NCBI GenBank assembly: GCA_905178155.1 | Contig: CAJINV010000003.1 | Coordinates: 11,883,105-11,947,104 of the forward strand | Length of the DNA stretch: 64,000 nt | Source: Amoebophrya sp. A120 | Taxonomy: Eukaryota > Sar > Dinophyceae > Syndiniales > Amoebophryaceae | Direction: 5' to 3' | Part shown: one piece after another, positions 57,517 through 64,000 of the stretch | How positions within the stretch are numbered: position 1 is the stretch's first letter | Layout: each line of letters opens with the position of its first letter | The notes under the pieces: generated by a model | Database searches by the model: none | Told to the model about the DNA's origin: nothing | What the model saw: the letters and a program-made list of their open reading frames with translations, nothing else | Position numbers and translations under genes: made by a program

Positions 57517-59871
57517 ATGGCGATGCGCATGACACAAGACCCCCGCGAAGAGCTCGACGAGTACTACCAGGGCTTGCCCTACGACAACGCGCCCACCGGT
57601 ATGCCCTTGGAGGCGCCGGAAGAGGACTACCCCGACGATCCCGACGCGCATCTGTCCATCATTGAACGGCCGCAGACCGCCCCGGCAATGGGCCGCCGGC
57701 CCCACAGCGCACACTCCCGGTCCGGGACCGCAACGCCAATTTCCCGGGACGGGAAGCCCCGCCCGGTAACGCCGGGATCGACCCGCGGCGGGAAGAGAAC
57801 GGGGCTGCACGACGGCACGCCTCGATCCGTGGCGAGTAGCCGGCCGGGGAGTAGAAGCGGGGGGAGAACGAGGGGACCGGGTAGTTCACACGGGACTAGG
57901 AACAACCTCCAGCGGCCACTATCCGCCCCGAGCCGGACATTTGACTCGTCGAGGATTACGCCGATTGTGGAGGAGGGATTGTGGAACGACATACCGGGGT
58001 ATCAGGAGGCCCAGGAGGAGTATCTAGAGCGCCGGGGACCGGCGGGGAGACCGATAAGTGCGCAGAGCAATAGGGAAATGTATAGAATTTTTTCACCTGG
58101 CGTCTTGCTTCGCGACTTCGTTGGACTTCGTTGCTGCGGATTTCGAATTCATCATGATGAGCCATTCTTTCTTTTCAATCTGTCAATCCGCTGATCTCTT
58201 CATGATTGAACACAGAAGAAATTAAGACTACGACGGACTGACATTTTTCGGTTTTGTTGCACTGCTGTATGATACAAAGATCTAGCTGCAAATCACGCAT
58301 CTTTCGCATGTCAAATTCCGATCCCTTTGAAATCAGCTACACGCCTGATCTCTACCACGACGCGAGACGGTCACAGGTGCAAACGCCGCATTCGGATTTC
58401 TTCAATCCGATCAGGATAGGGGAGAGATGGTACAGTAGTCTGCGTTGCATTCTGATTCATCATCTTCTCTGCATGATACGACCCAAAACGTATTCCGGGT
58501 CGGATTTATGAACAAAACGTCCTCCCACCTCCGTGATGACCAATCTTTATTAGCTCTATGTGAAGTTGTTCCACGCGACACTGCTGAGCACTTTCTCAAA
58601 GGTTACAACTCTCTGATGAGGGGTAGATCCGTAGTTGGGGAAGAATTTTTCAGCGTGCGTCTGCATGAAAAGCTGCGCTCCGCTAGTATTTCCAGAATCA
58701 TCCGCGTCACTTCCGCGTCCACGAAAACTGTGATGAATGATTGATATTAGCTCTATGTGAAGGCGAAAGCTTTCGCCAATGAGCAAAGTACTCAATAAGG
58801 TTACAACTCTCTGATAGCTAGATTGGCATTTGTGAGGCGGGAAGCACAAGAACGAGCTGAATGTGCGTTCTGTGGTCGTGCATTAGAAACACAGCATGAT
58901 GAACGAATTTTTGATAACTATCAAGCTCAACAGATCTGAAATCTTGCGTTGACGATAGTTTAAAACAGTCTTCTTTCTCCGTCTGAAAACTACATGCTTC
59001 TTTCAACATGCTCGACCGCATTGACAGGGTTATCAGCTTTTCACGCACAACAGATCTGTTCGTATTTTTCCATGGATGCAATGTTGCGCATACTTTGATT
59101 TTCCTCTTGCGCAACGACTCCGAGCCCTTGTCGAGCACCTAACTCAATTTCTATGGTGTTTCGATTTCGGTAGCATCCCAGAACAATTCGTGAATTCCGG
59201 TTGAGGATGAAATACTTTTCGTTCTCCCGAGTAGTAGCTCGCCCTTCATATTCCTTGTCGCGGTAGGTGCACGAATGTTGGGTCTAGCGCTCTTTTTCGA
59301 CGCTCTTCTCGATGGATCGTGCAGGGTCGCGGTTGCGGCCAAACTACCGGGTCAAACCATGGAGGGAACATACAATCTAGCAAGAATTTTCGCATCAGAT
59401 ACTTCAGAATGAAGTAGGAATTCCCACACATGACAGATTTTCCAATTCAAAATATCAACCAGGAAATCCGAATGGCAAACGGGCGTGAAGTCCCGGCAGC
59501 GAGGGGCGAAATACGTGACATGATGACACTTTTTCATGCGCGTCAACTGAGGAAGGCTGGGGTTGGAATTTGGTTTGTGGAGAGGTTCTCCGCAGATCGG
59601 ATTCTCTTTCTTGGTCTTCCCGTGTGATGAATGCTGAAACAAATCCATTTAAAGTTTGTCTGACTGCGACAAAGCCCTACACTCCCCCGAGTCTCCACTG
59701 GTCTACGCCTCGTGCCCATCCGGACACGGAGGCTGCAACGCGGTCGCCGCGCACAAACCGGGCTGCGCACTGCGGCAGCTACAGGCGGACGCCAGCGCGG
59801 GCGGAAGAGACGATGGATTGCTGAAGATTAGGAGCGACAGACTGTTTGGAAAAGGGGATGAGAGTGGGTGA
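57517..59871 (+). CDS. Pro/Arg/Ser/Gly-rich protein, incompletely resolved exons
   Basis: Exon 1 runs from ATG 57517 to about 58080. It starts MAMRMTQDPREELDEYYQGL, then a long disordered region rich in Arg, Ser, Gly and Pro, with ERPQTAP and RRPHSAHSR. A second exon (about 58280-58420) reads SDPFEISYTPDLYHDARRSQ. GT at 58079 and AAAG at 58279 give a fitting GT-AG intron. A last exon (about 59655-59871) in another phase is Cys/His-containing (LVYASCPSGHGGCNAVAAHK) and ends GDESG. The 1.2 kb between the second and last exons holds repeats and probably one or more introners that I could not delimit, so linkage of the last exon is uncertain. The ERPQTAP and PLSAPSR style recalls cilium or microtubule-associated disordered proteins, but that is a weak impression. 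Confidence 0.55.
58549..58820 (+). repeat. Two diverged 75-bp direct repeats
   Basis: TTAGCTCTATGTGAAG followed about 45 bp later by GGTTACAACTCTCTGATG occurs at 58549-58620 and again, as TTAGCTCTATGTGAAG...GGTTACAACTCTCTGATA, at 58746-58816. The middle parts differ. Confidence 0.75.
59238..59400 (+). repeat. Diverged dispersed repeat, copy 2
   Basis: Partner of 57017-57160; see shared blocks there. Confidence 0.6.
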
Positions 59872-60852
59872 ATGCACTTGGTGTGTTATGTGCTCGATGA
59901 TAACTGTTAATGGGGGGTTGAAAGACGTATCAATGATCATCCTTCCTTGTAAGAATTAGTTCAGCATCTCGCTTGGAGCAACCCCATGCGATGTCTGTTC
60001 TTTGAGCAAAAGATAGTTGTGGAATCGCGCAGGAGTATGAATATTGTATGATTTGGTCTTCCTCCACTGCGATCGCTGCCTGTCAGTCGTCGAGTCTCGC
60101 GCTTTTTTTCCTGCTCGCGAGAATGTAATGGTAGTGTCATGACTCCAAGAAGAATCAGATGTCACATCGCTCGCTGAGGCCTGCGGTTTTATGCCCTTCT
60201 GCAGCGTCCTCCCATGTACAAGTCTGCTGTCATTTCAATGCACGCACCCGCGATGGAACGGGAAGTAGTTTTTCAAAAGACAAAAGGGACACGTGCCCTC
60301 ATGGGTCGTGTCGTCATGATTTTGCACACAAGGAGCGTGTGCCGATTGGTTTGTCATGATGGGTGTTCGTTTCTACTTCCTTGCAGACCCGTTCTAACTC
60401 TGCCTCTGTCAACATGCAGAGATCGACCTCCACACTACAATGATGACGAAGAAGTTTTACTGTATCAGGATACGGAGTTTCCGTTTCGACGGAACATGCC
60501 GATAACCTACTTCTGCTGCCTTCCGTCTGATCATACCAACATACTTTCTTTACGTACATAATCGTACACAGTGCATATATGATACACACAGAGGTGGTTA
60601 AGATGGAAATCTCCCCCTCCAATGAAGCCCGTGGTCGTTCAATAGTTACTGCGTTTCTTTCTGTGCGTGTTGCAAGAGCGAATTTTGAGCGTCATCAAAG
60701 CTGCGAGAGAGCAGGTTCGTGGTTGGATTTTCATTTCCGGCTGTAGGCGTTTTCTAGTGCCATGGTATGGAGATACTCACTTTTTGATGTGTATGCGTCA
60801 ATGCCGATCTGGAGCTTTGACTTAAGATCGAGCGCAGTACTTGTATACCAAG
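59872..60852. other. Intergenic, nothing recognised
   Basis: Spacer with short ORFs on both strands and no domain-like sequence. Confidence 0.5.
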
Positions 60853-63141
60853 ATGAACATGAACAACATGAACTCGCCCATAACCCCTCGCTCGAAGTTC
60901 CTCGAGTACAAGTCCCTTGTCCAAGACGATGCTTCTTTTTCCCGGCGATACTTCGTGCCGCCGAATCCGAAACTTTCCGGCAACAACGGGGTGCCGATAA
61001 ACCTCCGCTACCACACGGATAACGTCACGGACGTGCGGTGGGTGTCGGACTTTGAATGCCTCACCTGCAGCATTGACTCCACGTTGTGCAAGTGGAACTT
61101 GGTGGAAGCTAGTGAAGCAGATAATGAGAACGGAGCCGGATCGTCTTATCCGAATAGTCCAACCGCGGTTTCCTCTCCGGACTCAGCAGCCTACTTCGGA
61201 GCCGGCGGTGGAGGATTGTCGCCAGAGAACAATAACAGCAATCCGCTTGTTGGTGGTACTATGGCTTCTCTAGGGACTAATAACAATCAACAAACGAGTA
61301 ACTCAGCCGCGGCGCAGATAAACCTCGTCCCGGTGAAAACGGTTTCTGACGCGTCGGCAGAAGGTGTCTACTGCGTGGACGTGATGGGGAAGACCATCGC
61401 GACTGGGTCGAGCGGAAAGCAGCTGAAATTATACGGGCTAGACGAGCTGGATTCCCTTGCGAGTTTGGACACGGAATCGGCGGTTTACGCCGTGCGGTTT
61501 CGCGACCCACAGTTCCTGGTTTGCGGCACGAAACTGGGCTGTTGTATGTTTTTCGACCCGGCGAGCGAAGCGTGCATCTCGCAGATCGAGGGGCTGCACA
61601 AGTCCGTGTTGCAAAGCGTCGACTTGTCGGAGAACAATGGGGTGCTGACGGGAGGGAGTGATGGTAATTACGAATTGATGGTCATGGAAATGTTTACCGG
61701 GAGATGATTTACAAGGTGAAGAAGTGTGCGTTTGCTCTGTCTTCGCTGAGGAGACATGCATTGTATCTGTTCGCAAATTTTGCACCTCTTTGTACTGACG
61801 CAAGATGATAGCAAAAAACCCTCAAGGTAAAATCTACCTCGTCGACCCTCGTGCGCAGAACTGGTCGCCGGCGAACTTTAGCTACGTGGCAGTTGAAAAA
61901 ACCGCGATTTACGCCGTTCGGTGGTGCGCCAACCCGAACTATTTTCTCTCTTCCGGCGACAATTACTGCATTTCGCGGTGGGACGTGCGCAAAATGTCCA
62001 CGCTCTCGCGCCGCCGCGGGGAGCAATCCGTGGTGACGAACTACTTTGGGCACAGCTCGGACGTGCGCTGTTTAGAGATGCTGGGCGAAGATTATTTTGT
62101 GTCCGGCACGGCGGACGGGTCGCTTCGGATCTGGCCCGTGGACGAGGTCGGGGCGATTCAGGACACGCTCGTGCAGAACGATTTCCAAATCGAGAAGGCC
62201 GAATCGGACCGTGCGGAGATCGAAGTCAACGTGGTCGCCCACGCGCACAGTGAGCCGGGGCGGAAGAAGGTGCAGAAGAACCTGGAATTACTCCACGATT
62301 TGTACGACCGCACGTTTGAGCTGCAGGAAATCTACAGCGAGAGGTCCGTATCAAATGCAAAAATGTCTGGGTCTGGAAACTTGTGATGCTGTGTGGCGTA
62401 TCATGAGGAGGCGACAATTGCTGGCTCAGCATAGCAAGCTTCTGAGCTTCTAAGTGTTGCCTATTCTGCATGACAAACTACGTTTCTGCATGACAGAAAA
62501 GTAGGGCTCTTTGGTAATGTGCATGACAGAATTAAGAGTCATGCCAGACAAGCATGACAAACTTGCATTCTTCCAGACCCAGACACTTTTACTTTTGATA
62601 GTCCGCCTTGCAGTGTCTCCAAGCGACCTACCAGCTGGATGCGCACAGCTCTATCAAATGTAAAAATGTCGGGGTCTGGAAGATTCTGAGACCTGCCATG
62701 CATGTTTTGCATTGGCCATGATGTCTGTGGTGCATGCCCTAGCATCACGGATTTTTTGAGGGCTTCGCGATGCCTACTCCGCATGACAAATGCCCTCTCC
62801 GCGTAGCAAAAATTGCATTCCCTTTGCTGCTCATGCAATGCAGATTTTTTTGGAATCCAAATTCAGCATCACAAGTTGCATCCTTCCAGACCCAGACACT
62901 TTTACATTTGATAAGCTCGCTGGTGTGCGGATTGTCGGCGAGGAAGTGTCCGCAGAGCAACCACTGGAGAATCCTCACCTCCTCGGCCGACCAAACGGTG
63001 AAGCTGTTTCGCTTGGCAAACAAGCTAGACAAAAATCGGCATGTCCGGTGGGTGACGCAGTACAGTTCCACGCCGGCCTACGACAACTTCGGATTTCGCG
63101 ACACCATGGGAAGGCACGACTCGCTGACCCGGGTGTACTGA
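60853..63141 (+). CDS. WD40-repeat protein, four exons
   Basis: Exons: 60853-61663, 61827-62348, 62606-62651 and 62919-63141; 533 residues. Intron 1 is GT-AG (GTAATT...CTCAAG). Introns 2 and 3 are introners with exact duplications. It starts MNMNNMNSPITPRS. Blades: DFECLTCSIDSTLCKWNL near 75; GKTIATGSSGKQLKLYG; FLVCGTKLGCCMFFD; YFLSSGDNYCISRWDVRK; YFVSGTADGSLRIWPV; and, after the introners, ILTSSADQTVKLFRLA. This is a clear beta-propeller, a scaffold for protein complexes. The last blade is visible only after splicing. An Asn/Ser-rich insert lies in the first third. The start ATG at 60853 is the first in frame before a well-formed N-terminus. The specific family is not identified. Confidence 0.85.
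62349..62605. mobile_element. Introner, family 1
   Basis: 257 bp. Ends TATCAAATGCAAAAATG and ACACTTTTACTTTTGATA. Exact duplication GTCCG. Several GCATGACA motifs inside (near 62469, 62488, 62523, 62551). Confidence 0.92.
62652..62918. mobile_element. Introner, family 1
   Basis: 267 bp, 46 bp of exon after the previous element. Ends TATCAAATGTAAAAATG and CACTTTTACATTTGATA. Exact duplication AGCTC. Removal gives AGC TCG CTG GTG in frame. Confidence 0.92.
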
Positions 63142-64000
63142 GAAAGGGCCTAGGGTAGAATGTTGTGCTCAGCAGGTCGGAAATAGCACGAGGCATGTAA
63201 ACTGGAGTTGGCATCATAGTACACATAGAAATTTCAATATTTTCAACTGAAAGAAAGGGACCAGAAAGATCAACGCTGTATTCTTGTTGTTGACGTCAAG
63301 CTGCTCAAATATTTTCAAGGTTTTGGTGTTGTCAGTGCAAAACTGAGAACATGTCATTTTTCGGATCGAAGAACGCGAACAAAAACAAAATTCAAGATGC
63401 TCAGTACTTATGCAAATCTTCAGGCATACGCATACAGAAGGTGTGTGGTACTTGTACCCTGCATATTCGTGTGTGATAGCAGTGCTCGCGTTTGGCGTTC
63501 CTCGTCGATAGTGTGATCGGTCAGTTTCGCTTTCGATGTAGTGTAGCAATATGCAATTCCTAGATGTTGCGACTGCCCTTTCGTCGGTCTGCCCGTGTCT
63601 GCCATTTTGAAAAAACGAATTTGAAACCGATGAGTCATTATTTCGTGGTCAGCAATGTCGTCCGCGGACAAACGTCGTTGCATACCGCGTGGTTTTTGCC
63701 AAGTCCTCCTTAAGCTTTAAGGTAGTGTTTTGAAAGATCCAGAAAAATGAGGGCTCTCGTCCTAGCTGAAGACGAACAAAGCTTGTTTTTCTTTTAGAAA
63801 GTGGCTCCCTTACCTTTAATATGTAAAGATCCAGAAAAATGGAGAATCCCGCCCATTCTAGACAGGAGCAGAAGGGTCAGCAAGAGAGTGCTTTACTACT
63901 TCTTTTTTCCATAGTGCACTTCTTTCTCGATTAGCTTTGTTTTCTCTTTTAGTATTTGTGCTTGTTGCTTTACTTTTTTTTCCTTGCTATAATCTCTTCT
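63142..64000. other. Intergenic to the window edge
   Basis: AT-rich, with short ORFs only. AAAGATCCAGAAAAATG occurs twice (63734 and 63826), a short direct repeat. Confidence 0.5.

Noticed and set aside
1-64000. tRNA and rRNA genes, dinoflagellate spliced-leader gene
   Set aside because: I looked for cloverleaf-like and leader-like sequences and saw none I could defend.

Overview
The window is nuclear DNA from a eukaryote, most likely an alveolate protist of the dinoflagellate lineage and close in style to the parasitic genus Amoebophrya. This identification is an inference. It rests on spliceosomal introns, on all 15 supported genes lying on the + strand, on low-complexity coding sequence, and on many introns that are transposon-like 'introners' without GT-AG borders, as reported for Amoebophrya.

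Layout: 1-8571, a large unknown gene with 12 introners (5' end outside the window). 9656-11654, an unknown membrane protein with one 76-bp GT-AG intron. 12662-17738, an unknown signal-anchored protein of 1,430 residues with 3 introners. 18.0-20.1 kb, a GC-rich island. 20175-24815, a single-exon WD-repeat-like protein. 26187-29693, a two-RRM RNA-binding protein with five GT-AG introns. 30863-31693, a small membrane protein. 32.0-33.4 kb, a second GC-rich island. 33656-35944, a TauD/TfdA-type 2-oxoglutarate dioxygenase with 3 introners. 36771-39359, a multi-pass membrane protein with a PFGQQ-rich N-terminus. 39.7-41.0 kb, a third GC-rich island. 41366-41902, a coiled-coil protein. 42067-45718, a Gly/Ser/Asn/Tyr-rich protein with a basic C-terminus. 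48044-52702, a secreted-type internal-repeat protein. 53953-54528, a two-EF-hand protein. 55222-56300, a small membrane protein. 57517-59871, a Pro/Arg/Ser/Gly-rich protein. 60853-63141, a WD40 protein.

The main discovery is the introner system. I delimited 26 elements of 189-403 bp (including one target-site copy). Almost all begin TAT and end ATA. 18 of them have a perfect 5-bp target-site duplication, and they fall into at least six unrelated terminal-inverted-repeat families. Removing each element plus one duplication copy gives complete open frames in every gene where I could test all junctions; total exon length is divisible by three each time (1,558, 1,430, 471, 576, 1,250, 99 and 533 codons or residues). 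For the 18 exact duplications every possible cut position can be listed, and none gives GT-AG or GC-AG. Ordinary GT-AG introns occur in the same transcripts. The window therefore shows DNA-transposon-like elements acting as precisely removed introns by a non-canonical border rule.

The genes do not form one obvious pathway. The order looks like a one-directional housekeeping and lineage-specific array, not an operon or biosynthetic cluster.
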